The notes under the pieces are model-generated. The model saw only the letters and a program-made list of their open reading frames with translations, ran no database searches and was not told the origin of the DNA. Below, piece by piece: positions 7,691 through 18,400 of a stretch of 34,671 bases of DNA. The translations under genes were made by a program, and so were the position numbers. The stretch spans positions 1 through 34,671 of the forward strand of contig JAQGNH010000246.1 of the NCBI GenBank assembly GCA_028291945.1, read 5' to 3'. Position 1 is the stretch's first letter, and each line of letters opens with the position of its first letter. This DNA comes from Betaproteobacteria bacterium (lineage in GTDB: Bacteria > Pseudomonadota > Gammaproteobacteria > Burkholderiales > SG8-41).

Positions 7691-9394
7691 ATGTCGCGCG
7701 TTCTGAGTACCACCGCCGTGTCGAGCGGGTTTACCGTGAAGGCGAGCAGCGGTGACCGTTGCGTCCTGCTCGCGTTCAATCTGGAAGATCCTCTCGCAGA
7801 ACACCTTGCGGGTTTCGCCGTCCGCCGCAAAGCACCGCGCGGTAAGAGCCAGTGGCTCCAGAATCGTTTGACCTTTACCTCGAAGTATACGAAAGCGACG
7901 ACTGCCAAGCAGCGCAAGTGGACCGATTCGAACAAGGCGCCGTTTCAGAAGTTCTGGTGGGTCGACTTTCCGCCGGAGGACGAGGCGGGCGAGTACACGT
8001 ATGAAGTGCACGTCATGCGCTTCAAGACTGCGACCGGCGCGGCGCTCAAACCAGACCAGAGCGTGAGCGTCACTCTATACGTCGGTCCGTTCTCGAGCGG
8101 AAAGCTCGAAATGGCTTTCACGAGAGGATATCTATCGTCGCAAGCCTATACGGACAAGTTCAACAACAAGCCGATCAGCCCCAAGGAAAAGTCGATCGAC
8201 TTCGAGACCGCTCCGTATGAAAAGCAATATGCATGGCTCGGTGCTCATGCGCGCGAAGCCCTTTTTCGTTTCCTCGACGAATCTCTTGCGGACAAGAATT
8301 CGACCCTCGATGTATTCGCGTACGACCTGAACGAGCCCGATGTGATCAGGCGCCTGGAACAGTTCGGCAAGCGCCTGCGCCTTCTGCTCGACAATGCGGC
8401 GCTTCATTCCGGCGATACCGCGGTCGAACCGCTGGCCTTCGAAAGGCTGCAAAAAAGCGCGGGTACGAAGCAGGTGAAGCGCGGCAAGTTCAGCCGCTAT
8501 CAGCACAACAAAGTATTCATCAGGCGTCGCAACGGAAAGGCCGTCAAGGTCCTGACGGGGTCTACCAACTTTTCTATTACCGGCCTGTACGTGAACGCGA
8601 ACAATATTCTGATCTATGACGATGCGCGCGTAGCGGAGCTTTATGCCGGGGCGTTCGATACTGCATTCAAGAACGACCTCAACACTGCGGCCTTCGCTCA
8701 GTCGCCGATCGCGAAGAAGGAATGGCTGATCGAGGGTGACGGCGTTCCGCGAACGTATTTCGAGTTTTCTCCGCATTCGAAGCCGACGTTCTCGCTCAAG
8801 CGGCTTGTCGACGAGCTGAACAAGGCCGATACCTCGGTCATATTCGCATGTATGGGTCTTACCGGCTCGGGTGATGTGCTGAAAACGCTGCGCACGATAC
8901 ACCGGGACCTGCGCGTGTTCTCATACGGTGTCACAGACGATGAAGGCCGCGAAGATAAGCCGGGCGATGTCGTATATTACAAGCCCGACCAGGCCGGTGG
9001 CGTTCTGATCAAAACGGACGTGCTCAACAAGCTTGTTCCCGAGCCGTTTGCGAAGGAGTATTCAGTTGGTCTTGCGCACAAGGTGCATCACAAGTTCGTC
9101 GTCGTCGACTTCAACGACTCGGATCCTGTGCTGTTTACGGGCTCGTCCAATCTTGCCGAGCTGGGTGAGCAGGAGAACGGGGACAATCTGATTGCCATCT
9201 ACGATCGTGAGATCGTCACAGCCTACGCGATCGAAGGGATACGGCTTGTCGACCACTATGCGTTTCGTGCGGCGGTGGGAAAGGCAACCACGGCGAGTCC
9301 GCTACGCCTCAAATTCGACAACGAGAAATGGTGGCGGCGCTACTACGAGGACGGAAATATGAAGCGGCGGGAGCGTCTGCTCTTCGCTCGTTGA
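7691..9394 (+). CDS. Phospholipase D-like domain protein
   Basis: 567 aa from ATG 7691 behind GGGAGG. Residues 1-140 are beta-rich and contain no catalytic motif. Two PLD halves follow. The first has H272-N-K274 with TGSTNFS (289-295), but the Asp expected four residues after the Lys is Arg. The second has a full H466-x-K468-x4-D473 and [17 protein letters not shown] (483-499). In this superfamily the two HxK motifs form one active site with His nucleophile and acid, so phosphodiesterase activity on lipid or nucleic acid is plausible. No signal peptide is visible, so it is probably cytoplasmic. It lies 41 bp after the cytochrome gene on the same strand, with no obvious functional link. The substrate is unknown. 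Confidence 0.83.
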   Translation: MSRVLSTTAVSSGFTVKASSGDRCVLLAFNLEDPLAEHLAGFAVRRKAPRGKSQWLQNRLTFTSKYTKATTAKQRKWTDSNKAPFQKFWWVDFPPEDEAGEYTYEVHVMRFKTATGAALKPDQSVSVTLYVGPFSSGKLEMAFTRGYLSSQAYTDKFNNKPISPKEKSIDFETAPYEKQYAWLGAHAREALFRFLDESLADKNSTLDVFAYDLNEPDVIRRLEQFGKRLRLLLDNAALHSGDTAVEPLAFERLQKSAGTKQVKRGKFSRYQHNKVFIRRRNGKAVKVLTGSTNFSITGLYVNANNILIYDDARVAELYAGAFDTAFKNDLNTAAFAQSPIAKKEWLIEGDGVPRTYFEFSPHSKPTFSLKRLVDELNKADTSVIFACMGLTGSGDVLKTLRTIHRDLRVFSYGVTDDEGREDKPGDVVYYKPDQAGGVLIKTDVLNKLVPEPFAKEYSVGLAHKVHHKFVVVDFNDSDPVLFTGSSNLAELGEQENGDNLIAIYDREIVTAYAIEGIRLVDHYAFRAAVGKATTASPLRLKFDNEKWWRRYYEDGNMKRRERLLFAR

Positions 9395-9467
9395 GCTGTG
9401 AACAATCTCGCGCAGTGTTCCGCTGCCTCAGGCGCGGCACGGCGCTACGGAATTGTGGGCAAAAGGA

Positions 9468-11075
9468 ATGCCTGAGACCTTCGGAGCGTTCGACTACATC
9501 ATCGTCGGCGCCGGCACTGCCGGCTGTGTTCTTGCGAATCGCCTCTCAGCCGATCCCCGCAACTCGGTTCTTGTGCTGGAGGCCGGCGGGAAGGACGACT
9601 GGATGTGGATTCACATCCCGGTCGGCTATCTGTACTGCATCGGCAATAAGCGCACCGACTGGTGCTACAAGACGGAGCCTGAGCCGGGTCTGAACGGCCG
9701 CTCCGTCGGTTATCCGCGCGGTCGCGTGCTCGGCGGCAGCTCATCGATCAACGCCATGCTCTATCTGCGGGGCCAGGCGAGCGATTACGATGAATGGGCA
9801 CAGCTCACCGGAGACTCGGGATGGTCGTGGCAGAACGTGCTGCCGATCTTCATGAAATCCGAGGACCACTGGCGGGGGGCGGACGAGAAGCACGGGCAGG
9901 GCGGAGAGTTGCGCGTCGAGCGCATCAAATTGAGGTGGGAGATACTCGAAGCGTTTGCGGATGCCGCTGCCGAAAGCGGTGTGCCTAAGGTCGAGGACTT
10001 CAATCGCGGTGATAACGAGGGGGTAGGCCGTTTCGATGTGAACCAGCGCAACGGCGTGCGCTGGAGCGCGGCGAAAGCCTTCCTGCGACCCGCGATGAAG
10101 CGGCCCAACCTAACCGTGATTACGGGCACGCTCGTAAAGAAACTTCGGGTCGAAGGCCGCCGCGTGCTCGGCGTGGAGTTTTATCGCGGCTCCGAAGAGC
10201 AATACGTCGAGGCGAGGCGCGAGACGATTCTGTCCGCAGGTGCGATCGGCAGCCCGCAAATCCTTCAACTCTCCGGCATCGGTCCCGGCGCGCTTCTACG
10301 CGAGCGCGGCATCCCGGTCGTCCATGATCTCGCCGGTGTCGGCGGCAACCTGCAGGATCACCTGCAGCTACGCATGGCGTTCAAAGTCAAAAACGCGCTC
10401 ACGCTCAACACGCTGCTGGGCTCGTGGTGGCACAAGGCCAAAATGGGCGGGCAATACGCGTGCAGCCGCAGCGGGCCGATGACCATGCCGCCGTCGCAGA
10501 TGGGCGCGTTCGTCAAATCCAATCCTTCGCAGCGCACGCCCAACCTCCAATACCACGTTCAGCCGATCTCGCTGGACCGCTTTGGCGAACCGCCGCACAA
10601 GTTCAATGCGTTCACCGCGAGTGTTTGCAATCTGCGCCCGACTTCTCGTGGCCACGTGCGTATCACTTCGGCCGATCCGCGCGCCTATCCCGCTCTGACG
10701 CTGAATTACCTGTCGACCCTGGAGGATCAACACGTCGCCGCTGATGCGATCCGCCTCACGCGGCGCATCGTGCTGGAAACGAAGGCGATGCAGAAACACG
10801 AGCCGGAAGAATATACGCCGGGCTCGTCATTTCAGTCGCAGGAGGAGCTGGTCAAAGCTGCGGGGAACATCGGCACCACGATCTTCCACCCGGTAGGCAC
10901 CTGCAAAATGGGCCGTGAGCACGACGAATCAGCAGTGGTCGATCCAAACTTCCGCGTCCGCGGTATCGAGCGGCTGCGCGTGATCGATGCGTCGATCATG
11001 CCGACGATCACTTCCGGAAACACGAACACGCCGACGGTGATGCTCGCAGAGCGGGCCAGCGAAATGCTGGCGTAA
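9468..11075 (+). CDS. GMC-family FAD oxidoreductase (choline/alcohol dehydrogenase-like)
   Basis: 535 aa from ATG 9468; a TTG at 9453 would add five residues, and neither start has a well-spaced ribosome site. The N-terminal FAD-binding motif is GAGTAGCVLANRL (14-26). GMC signature 1 is GRVLGGSSSINAMLYLRGQ (about 85-103), and signature 2 is GAIGSPQILQLSGIGPG. The catalytic His is in HPVGTCKMG (about 474), and the paired Asn is in GNTNTPTVM (about 518-520). The family oxidises alcohol groups (choline, long-chain or cyclic alcohols, sugars) and reduces FAD. No signal peptide or membrane segment is seen. The neighbours do not fix the substrate: the gene follows a PLD-like protein and precedes a protease-fold pair. 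Confidence 0.9.
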   Translation: MPETFGAFDYIIVGAGTAGCVLANRLSADPRNSVLVLEAGGKDDWMWIHIPVGYLYCIGNKRTDWCYKTEPEPGLNGRSVGYPRGRVLGGSSSINAMLYLRGQASDYDEWAQLTGDSGWSWQNVLPIFMKSEDHWRGADEKHGQGGELRVERIKLRWEILEAFADAAAESGVPKVEDFNRGDNEGVGRFDVNQRNGVRWSAAKAFLRPAMKRPNLTVITGTLVKKLRVEGRRVLGVEFYRGSEEQYVEARRETILSAGAIGSPQILQLSGIGPGALLRERGIPVVHDLAGVGGNLQDHLQLRMAFKVKNALTLNTLLGSWWHKAKMGGQYACSRSGPMTMPPSQMGAFVKSNPSQRTPNLQYHVQPISLDRFGEPPHKFNAFTASVCNLRPTSRGHVRITSADPRAYPALTLNYLSTLEDQHVAADAIRLTRRIVLETKAMQKHEPEEYTPGSSFQSQEELVKAAGNIGTTIFHPVGTCKMGREHDESAVVDPNFRVRGIERLRVIDASIMPTITSGNTNTPTVMLAERASEMLA

Positions 11076-11244
11076 GCGTTTCAGCCGCTCTGCATCGCGC
11101 TGCCGCGGCAACTCCATGTTGTAGGTGATGCCTGCACAACGGATGCAGCAGGAAGTTATACCTCGAAGACCGCGCTGACGGGACCCTATAGTCCGATGGC
11201 AGCTCTGCAATAACGCTGTCATATCCCTACCGTCAGGAACTCAG

Positions 11245-13113
11245 GTGCGCGAGCAAGAATTAGCTATTGTCGAAAAGCTAGTCCGGCTGTTTGCCGGCTC
11301 ATGCCCCAGCTTACCGAACGTCGCCGTTACGCTCGCGCTAATGTTCTCGGCGATCTCAGCTGACGCTCCGGCGGCTTCAGTGGAAGAAGTCGTTCAGCAA
11401 ATCCAAGAGCAAGTTGTTGCGGTCGATGTATTCGTCGGCGACCAGCTTTTCGATTCGAGTTCCGGGGTTGTTGTTGGGCAGAGCGAGGTCGTTGCGCCGT
11501 GCAATGGGATCCCCGAGGAGGGCTCGATTCGAATACGGTCCGGCGGGGTAACCCGGGAAGGTAGAGTTACGCAGCGCGACATCCTGCGAAATCTTTGCCA
11601 GCTGGAGGTCAGCGGGCTGAATCTTCGACCCGTGCAGATCGTAGCTGTTAACACGGCGCGCACGGGCCAACGCGTGTACGCAATCAGTAATGCGCTCGGC
11701 ATGGGCGTCGCAGTGTCTGCGGGCGTCGTGTCCGCGCTGCGCACCTCCTCCAAGGGCGCACTCCTTCAATTCACCGCACCGGTCGCGCCAGGCTCCGACG
11801 GCGGCGGATTGTTCAACGAATCCGGGCAGCTGGTCGGCATCATCCGTTATCAGCGGCTCGATGGCCAGAACGTCAACTTCGCTGTGCCCGCGGAGTGGCT
11901 CACTCAGATTGCCACGCGTGCTGCGAGCCAGACGGCGCTCGGCACCGCAACAGACATCGCCGGCAAGCTGGCGCGCGCCTCGCGATGGGACGATCTCGCG
12001 GAGCACGCGCGAACGCGACTCGCGGTAGCTCGGGACGATGTCGAGGCGTGGCGCTGGCTTGCGCTGTCTGCAGAAAAACGCAATCAGCATCAGGACGCGC
12101 GCAACGCGCATAACGAAATTCTCAGGCTCGAGCCCGACGATTATGAATCGATACTCGGACGCGGCTGGGCGCAATTCAGGCTCGGCGACCATGCGGCCGC
12201 ACTGAACGCTGCTCAAGCGGCACTTACCATACGTCGCGAGGATGCGCGTCCGTGGATGCTCGCGGCCTATGCCCAGATAGCGTTGAAGCGGCAGCAGGAC
12301 GTTCGAAAGTCGGTCGAGGCGGCGGTCGCAGCTGATCCCTGGAATGCGAATGCGCAAGCGCTCATGGGCATGTGGGCGGCCGACACCGGCGACTATGCAG
12401 CCGCTGCAGCAGCATTTCGCATGCAAGCGAAATTGCAGCCGGACAACGTTGCTGCGTGGATCCAGTTGGCCAATGCCTATATCAATCTGAATCGCCACGA
12501 CCGTGCCTTGGACGCGGCAGAGCGCGCGCTCAGTGTCGACTCGAACAGCGGCGACGCACTCATACTGAAAGGCCGCACGCTCATCGGGATTGGCCGAAAG
12601 AGCGAAGGAATCAAGACGCTCGAGGGCGCGGTAAGGTTGAAGTTCCCACATCCTGAGTGGGCGTGGTACTGGCTTGCGTCAGCGTATTACGACGTCAAGC
12701 TCTATCCGGAAGCGATCGCTGCCTATCAGGAGGCCGTGCGCATCGAGCCGAAGTTCGTTCTTGCCCGTCAGTGGCTCGCGGCGACGCTTGAGAACTGCGG
12801 CCGCTTCGACGACGCGCTGGCCGAAATCGACCAGGTTGCGAAGGACGACCCGAAGCTCCCGTGGATCGGGCGCCGGCGCGCAGCGATCCACATGGTCCAA
12901 GGCTTGGATGCGAAGGCGATGATCGAATATGAGCAGTCGCTTACGCTCGATGCGAGACAGCCTCGGGTATGGCGTGCACTCGTCGACGTGTATCGGCGTA
13001 ACGATCGCGCCGCCGATGCGCGCCGCGCCTACGATCGCCTGCTGGAGCTCGACCGCCGGGAAGCAGAGCTCGCATATCAGGAAAACTTTCTGCCGTTCGA
13101 AGGCAGCCGATGA
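11245..13113 (+). CDS. Trypsin-fold pseudoprotease with C-terminal TPR repeats
   Basis: 622 aa from GTG 11245, which has AGGA (11235-11238) at good spacing. An internal ATG at 11341 would cut into the export signal (residues about 25-44, VALTLAL-like core ending ADAPAA). Residues 45-225 follow the S1C/trypsin fold of the next gene almost motif for motif, but the catalytic triad is gone: Asn87 stands where His is expected (VVAPCNGI against IVTNCHVI), Asn116 where Asp is expected (LRNLCQL against EADLCLL), and Asp185 where the nucleophile Ser is expected (PGSDGGG against PGSSGGG). Residues about 240-610 are a chain of TPR units with alternating Trp/Ala/Tyr positions. It is probably a periplasmic non-catalytic binding or regulatory partner. 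Its stop overlaps the start of the active-type paralogue (ATGA), so the two are co-translated. Confidence 0.85.
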   Translation: MREQELAIVEKLVRLFAGSCPSLPNVAVTLALMFSAISADAPAASVEEVVQQIQEQVVAVDVFVGDQLFDSSSGVVVGQSEVVAPCNGIPEEGSIRIRSGGVTREGRVTQRDILRNLCQLEVSGLNLRPVQIVAVNTARTGQRVYAISNALGMGVAVSAGVVSALRTSSKGALLQFTAPVAPGSDGGGLFNESGQLVGIIRYQRLDGQNVNFAVPAEWLTQIATRAASQTALGTATDIAGKLARASRWDDLAEHARTRLAVARDDVEAWRWLALSAEKRNQHQDARNAHNEILRLEPDDYESILGRGWAQFRLGDHAAALNAAQAALTIRREDARPWMLAAYAQIALKRQQDVRKSVEAAVAADPWNANAQALMGMWAADTGDYAAAAAAFRMQAKLQPDNVAAWIQLANAYINLNRHDRALDAAERALSVDSNSGDALILKGRTLIGIGRKSEGIKTLEGAVRLKFPHPEWAWYWLASAYYDVKLYPEAIAAYQEAVRIEPKFVLARQWLAATLENCGRFDDALAEIDQVAKDDPKLPWIGRRRAAIHMVQGLDAKAMIEYEQSLTLDARQPRVWRALVDVYRRNDRAADARRAYDRLLELDRREAELAYQENFLPFEGSR

Positions 13114-15452
13114 AAACGCTCGCGCATTGCGCCGCATTCGTTGCAGCCTGCGTGGCCGGAGCGGTTCAGGCGCAGGACGCGCGGACGATATTCGATCAGG
13201 TGAGCCCTTCGGTGCTGACGATCAGGGTCTACGACGCCGCCGGTGCTGCCGATGGCGAAGGCAGCGGCGTCGTAATCGGGCCGAACGAGATCGTAACCAA
13301 TTGCCATGTCATCGATAATGCGCATGCCGTACGAGTCGTTCTGCACGCGCGCGATGAACGTCCAGCGGTTCCGACGAAGAGGCTTGAGGAAGCAGATCTG
13401 TGCCTGCTGCACGTCGCAGATCTGCCAAACCCCCCCGTCCCATTGCGAGCCAGCGGCGAGGTAGTTCGTGGGGAGCGCGTTTTCGCCGTCGGCAATCCGC
13501 TGGGGCTGGGACTTGCCGTCAGCGAAGGCATGAGCAGCGCAGTCATGACGTTCGGGGGTAAGCCGCGAATTTTGACGAGCGCAGCGATCTCTCCGGGTTC
13601 GAGCGGCGGCGGACTCTTCGATGCGAAAGGCCGTCTCATAGGCATCACGACAGGCATTCTGCAGCTCGGCCAGAACGTGAACGTTGCCGTACCGGCGGAC
13701 CTCATTTCGAGAGTTCGAAAGGAGGGTGAGTCTATTGCGCCCGCGCCGCCACAGCAGGCTAAGGATGTCGATTGGTACGCGATTGCCGAAAAACTCAGGT
13801 CCGAACGCCAATGGCAGGCGCTCGTCGAACATTCGAGACAATGGCTCGACGCCTATCCCACATCTTATCTGGCGGGCGAGAGTCTCGGATACGCGCAGCT
13901 CAACGCGGGTCAAGCGACAGAGGCGCGCGCAACACTCCTCGCGCTCACGGCGAAGTTTCCGTCAGGGGCACGCGCATTCACTTATCTCGGTGGCGCGCAC
14001 CGGGCGCTCGCAGAGCTGGACCTCGCGGAAGCTGCTGCGCGACGCGCCATCGCGCTGCGCCCCGGAGACGGTTACGGGTACAGCGTGCTTGCTGAGATAC
14101 AGCTCGCCGCGGCTCGTCTCACAGATGCCGACCAGTCGGTTGCGAAGGCGATTCGGTTGTCACCGGCGTTGGCTTACCCCTGGCAGGCGCGCGCGCACAT
14201 AGCCGCTGCGGCTAAGCGCTACGCGGATGCCGTGTCCGACATGCGCGTGGTTGCACGCCTGATGCCGGGGAATCTCGAAGTGCGTCGCAAGCTCGCGGCA
14301 TTTCTGGCGCTTGCCGGGCAGACGGGTGAAGCGCGAACGCTGATGGCGGACATCGGGACACAGCAACAGGGCGATGCGCTGATCTGGGCATCGATCGGTC
14401 ATGATGAATCGCAGCGGAAGCGCTACTCGGACGCGGAGAATGCATTCCGGCGTGCAATTGAAATCGATCCCAGGTTGATCGACGGCTGGAAAAATCTGGC
14501 GCTGCTGTTACGGACTACGAATCGGCATCGCGAAGGTGAAGAAGCGCTGCGCACTGTCCTGAAGATCGACCCTGCCGACAAGTGGGCCCTCGCGCTACTG
14601 GCCGATATGGTCGGCACGCGCGGCCAGTCCGCAGAGGCGAAGAACCTGCTCGAGCAGGCGACCCAGGGCGAGTCTGTTACTGCGAGAGAGTGGCGGGCGC
14701 TCGGACGGTCGCGCTTGCTCGAGCGCGATCTGAAGGGCGCAGCGGACGCGTACGCGAAAGTAGTCGCGCTGGATCCGAAGTCGGTCGAAGACTGGATAGA
14801 GCTCGGAAACGCGCGAGGTATGCTGCGCCAGGACGCCGAGGCAACAGCCGCACTCCAGGCGGCCGCGCAACTCGATCCCGGCAACGAGCGATTGCTTCTC
14901 GCTTCGGCCCGGTTCCATGGGGAACGAGGCGATTTCGTGAAAGCACTCGAGTTTGCCGAACGGGCCGTCGAAAAATATCCGGCGAGTGCGGATGCATGGA
15001 ACAACAAGGGATTTTCGCTGTTGCGTCTTACGCAATTCAAAGCCGCTATCGAAGCACTGACTACGGCGGTCCGTCTGGATCCCGACAAGGTGGCGCCATG
15101 GATCAATCTCGGTGAAGCGTATCTGCGCGCGGGCGAGATGGGACGGTCAATTGCATCGCTGGACCGCGCACTCAAGCTGGCTCCAAAGGCAGCAGACGCA
15201 CGTCTTTTCATCACCCAGGCTTTCGCTTCCACGGGCCAATACGCGATTGCACAGAAGCATCTCGACGAGCTGTTGCAAGTGGCACCGCAGCTTCCCGCCG
15301 CGTGGTACATGTCCGGGTTGCTGGGTGCTGCCACAAACGATCAGGTCGTGACGCTCCGCGCCTATGAGAAGCTCAAGGTTATGAATCCGCAGGTTGCGAT
15401 GGCCCTCAGGAAAGAAGCCGAGGGAAAGTCGCACATCAGCTTTCCTGACTGA
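13110..15452 (+). CDS. Trypsin-like serine protease with TPR repeats
   Basis: 780 aa, ATG 13110 overlapping the previous stop. The signal peptide is about 21 residues (ending VQAQ), so the protein is exported. The protease domain (about 25-200) has an intact triad: His66 in VTNCHVID, Asp96 in EEADLCLLHV, and Ser165 in SPGSSGGGLF, with GVVIG and FAVGNPLGLGL in the expected places. This is the S1C/DegP-like trypsin fold, but no PDZ domain follows. Residues about 215-770 instead form a long TPR superhelix for protein binding. The likely role is substrate-selective proteolysis in the periplasm, with TPRs acting as the recognition arm. It is a paralogue of the pseudoprotease just upstream and was presumably produced by tandem duplication. 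The stop lies 9 bp from the convergent glutamate dehydrogenase gene. Confidence 0.88.
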   Translation: MKTLAHCAAFVAACVAGAVQAQDARTIFDQVSPSVLTIRVYDAAGAADGEGSGVVIGPNEIVTNCHVIDNAHAVRVVLHARDERPAVPTKRLEEADLCLLHVADLPNPPVPLRASGEVVRGERVFAVGNPLGLGLAVSEGMSSAVMTFGGKPRILTSAAISPGSSGGGLFDAKGRLIGITTGILQLGQNVNVAVPADLISRVRKEGESIAPAPPQQAKDVDWYAIAEKLRSERQWQALVEHSRQWLDAYPTSYLAGESLGYAQLNAGQATEARATLLALTAKFPSGARAFTYLGGAHRALAELDLAEAAARRAIALRPGDGYGYSVLAEIQLAAARLTDADQSVAKAIRLSPALAYPWQARAHIAAAAKRYADAVSDMRVVARLMPGNLEVRRKLAAFLALAGQTGEARTLMADIGTQQQGDALIWASIGHDESQRKRYSDAENAFRRAIEIDPRLIDGWKNLALLLRTTNRHREGEEALRTVLKIDPADKWALALLADMVGTRGQSAEAKNLLEQATQGESVTAREWRALGRSRLLERDLKGAADAYAKVVALDPKSVEDWIELGNARGMLRQDAEATAALQAAAQLDPGNERLLLASARFHGERGDFVKALEFAERAVEKYPASADAWNNKGFSLLRLTQFKAAIEALTTAVRLDPDKVAPWINLGEAYLRAGEMGRSIASLDRALKLAPKAADARLFITQAFASTGQYAIAQKHLDELLQVAPQLPAAWYMSGLLGAATNDQVVTLRAYEKLKVMNPQVAMALRKEAEGKSHISFPD

Positions 15453-15461
15453 CTCGTATAA

Positions 15462-18400
15462 CTAACCCAGGTTCCGCAGCTCGCGCAGCGCAACCGACAG
15501 CATTGCGAGATCGGGCGCGGGGCCGCTGCGCAGCTCCGCGAGAATCTGGCGCACGCGTTCCAGCGCTACGCTGTTCGCAATCTGCCAGCGCGCAACCAAT
15601 TCGCCCGGAATCGTTCCGGCATCCGCCTGCGTCAGCACTTCCGAAGTGAGCGTGCGTTGCAGGCCGGCAAGGTCGTCGCGCATCGCGTTCTTGGCCATCG
15701 TCTCCCAATGCCCTGTGGATACGAGCTGGCCGATGCGCTCACGCAACCACGGCAGGTCGAGCGACGCCGCAAGATCGAAATAAACGCGTGCGACCGTTTC
15801 GATCGGTTTGCTGTGGGCCGCGGCCAGCTCGATGATATCGAGCGCACCGGAAAGAATGTCGAAGGAGGCGAGCCGTTGCGCAATCGCAGTGGGAACGCCT
15901 TCCCCGGTGTAGTGCGACGCACGCGCTTCGAGCTGACTTTTCACATTTACATCGAGCAGCGAGGGCAGACTCGCCGCAAGCGCCTGCACCCCGGGTGAGA
16001 AGTAAGCGATCGTCGCGGCGGTGTCTTCACCGAGCCGTTTCGAGCGCAGCAACCAGGCCGTCAGACGCACCGCAACGCGGCCCGCGTCGATCAACATCTC
16101 GCTCTGCACGACATCCGCCACTTTGCCGTCGAGCGCTTCGATGGCCTGCCACAGCTCGACGTAACCGAAGATTTCCCTCTGCAACAGGTACGCACGCACG
16201 ATCTCGGCCGGTTTCGCGCCGGTCCTTTCCATCAGGCTGTGGACGAAGGTGCTGCCGACCCGGTTCAGCATGCTGTTCACCACGTGCGTTGCGATGATCT
16301 CGCGCTTGAGTGGATGCTTCGGCATGTAAGGGGCGAAGCGCTCGTGCAGCAACGGCGGGAAGTACCGCTCGAGCGCAGTCGCGACCCAAAGGTCGTCCGG
16401 CAGCTTCGACTCGACCAGCTCGTCATAGAGCCACATCTTGGAATACGCGAGCAGCACCGCACGCTCGGGGCTGGTGAGGCCCATCTTCGCTGCCTGCAGT
16501 GCCGCGATCTCTTCATCCGTCGGCAGAAACTCGATCGCACGGTTCAGTCTTCCCGCCCTCTCGAGGAAGCGCATGAAGCGCGCCTGCGGATCGAGGAGCT
16601 CCGGCGCGACCCGTCCGCTCACCGACAACGATTGCGTCTGAAAATAGTTGTCGCGCAGCACGAGCTTCGCCACGTCGTCCGTCATGTCCGCGAGCAGCTT
16701 GTTCCTCTGCTTCTCGGTCAGCTCGCCCTCCGCAATCGCAAGTCCGAGCAGGATCTTGATGTTGACTTCGTGATCCGAAGTCGCGACGCCGGCCGAATTG
16801 TCGATCGCGTCGGTGTTGATGCGGCCGCCCGTGTGTGCGTATTCGATCCGGCCGCGCTGCGTGAAGCCGAGGTTTCCGCCTTCGCCCACGACTTTGCAGC
16901 GCAGCCGCGCTGCGTTCACCCTCACTGCATCGTTGGTGCGATCGCCGACGTCGGCGTGCGATTCCGTGGCGGCTTTAACATAAGTGCCGATGCCGCCGTT
17001 GTAGAGAAGATCTACAGGCGCAGTGAGAATCGCGCTGATCACCTCGTTCGGAGTGAGCGGGTCGGCTTCGATCCCCGCTTCGATCCCCAATACGCGCTTC
17101 GCCTCGGGCGAGATCGGAATCGACTTCGCGGACCGCGACCACACCCCACCGCCTTTCGAGATCAATTGGGGGTTGTAATCTGCCCATGACGATCGCGGAA
17201 GCTCGAACAAACGCGTCCGCTCGTCAAAGCTGCGCGCTGGATCCGGATCGGGGTCGATGAAGACGTGGCGATGATCGAACGCAGCGACGAGCTTGATGTG
17301 TTTGGACAACAGCACGCCGTTGCCGAACACGTCGCCCGACATGTCGCCGATGCCGACCACGGTGAAGTCGGTCGTCTGCGTGTCGACGCCCATCTCGCGG
17401 AAGTGACGCTTCACCGCTTCCCACGCGCCGCGTGCAGTGATGGCTATCTTCTTGTGGTCGTATCCCGCAGAACCTCCGGAGGCAAACGCGTCGTCGAGCC
17501 AGAAGCCGTATTCCTTCGAGATGGCGTTGGCGTAATCGGAGAACGTCGCGGTTCCCTTGTCCGCGGCGACTACGAGGTACGGATCGTCGGGATCGAGGCG
17601 CCGCACTTCCGGCGGAGGCACCACCTGGCCGGCGACGCGGTTATCGGTGATATCGAGCAGCCCGCGCAGATAATCCTGATAGCAGGCGATGCCTTCCTTC
17701 AGCAGCGCGTCGCGGTCCGCGGCAGGCGGCGCGCGTTTGAGAATGAAGCCGCCTTTCGAGCCGACCGGCACGATTACGACGTTCTTTACCATCTGCGCTT
17801 TCATGAGCCCGAGGACCTCGGTGCGAAAGTCCTCCGGCCGGTCCGACCAGCGCAGTCCCCCGCGCGCGACCTTGCCTCCGCGCAGATGCACCCCTTCGAA
17901 GCGCGGCGAGTACACGAAGATCTCGAAGAGCGGCCGCGGCTCGGGTAGCCCCGGCACTTTGGCCGGATCGAACTTGAGCGAGAGCAATCCGCGTCGATCG
18001 CTGCGGAAGTAATTGGTACGCAGCGTTGCACCGACCAACGCGAGCAGCTGGCGCACGACGCGGTCTTCATTGAGATTCGCGACCTTGTCGAGCGCGGCCG
18101 CGATCGCTTTCGCCTGGCGCTCGGCCGCCGAGTCGTCTGCGTTCGCAGGATCGAAGCGCAACTTGAAGAGATTCACGAGCATGCGTGCGATGGCGGGGTG
18201 CGCGGCGAGCGTCTGCTGCACGAACGACTGCGAGATCGCGAAACCGACTTGATGCAAATATCTCGCGTAAGCGCGCAGACAGGTCACTTCCTCCGCGGAC
18301 AGGCGGGCGAGGAGGACCAGGCGGTTGAAGTCGTCGTTCTCCATCTCGCCGCGAAAAATGCGCTCGAACGCATCCTCGAAGATGCGATGGATCGCGTCGA

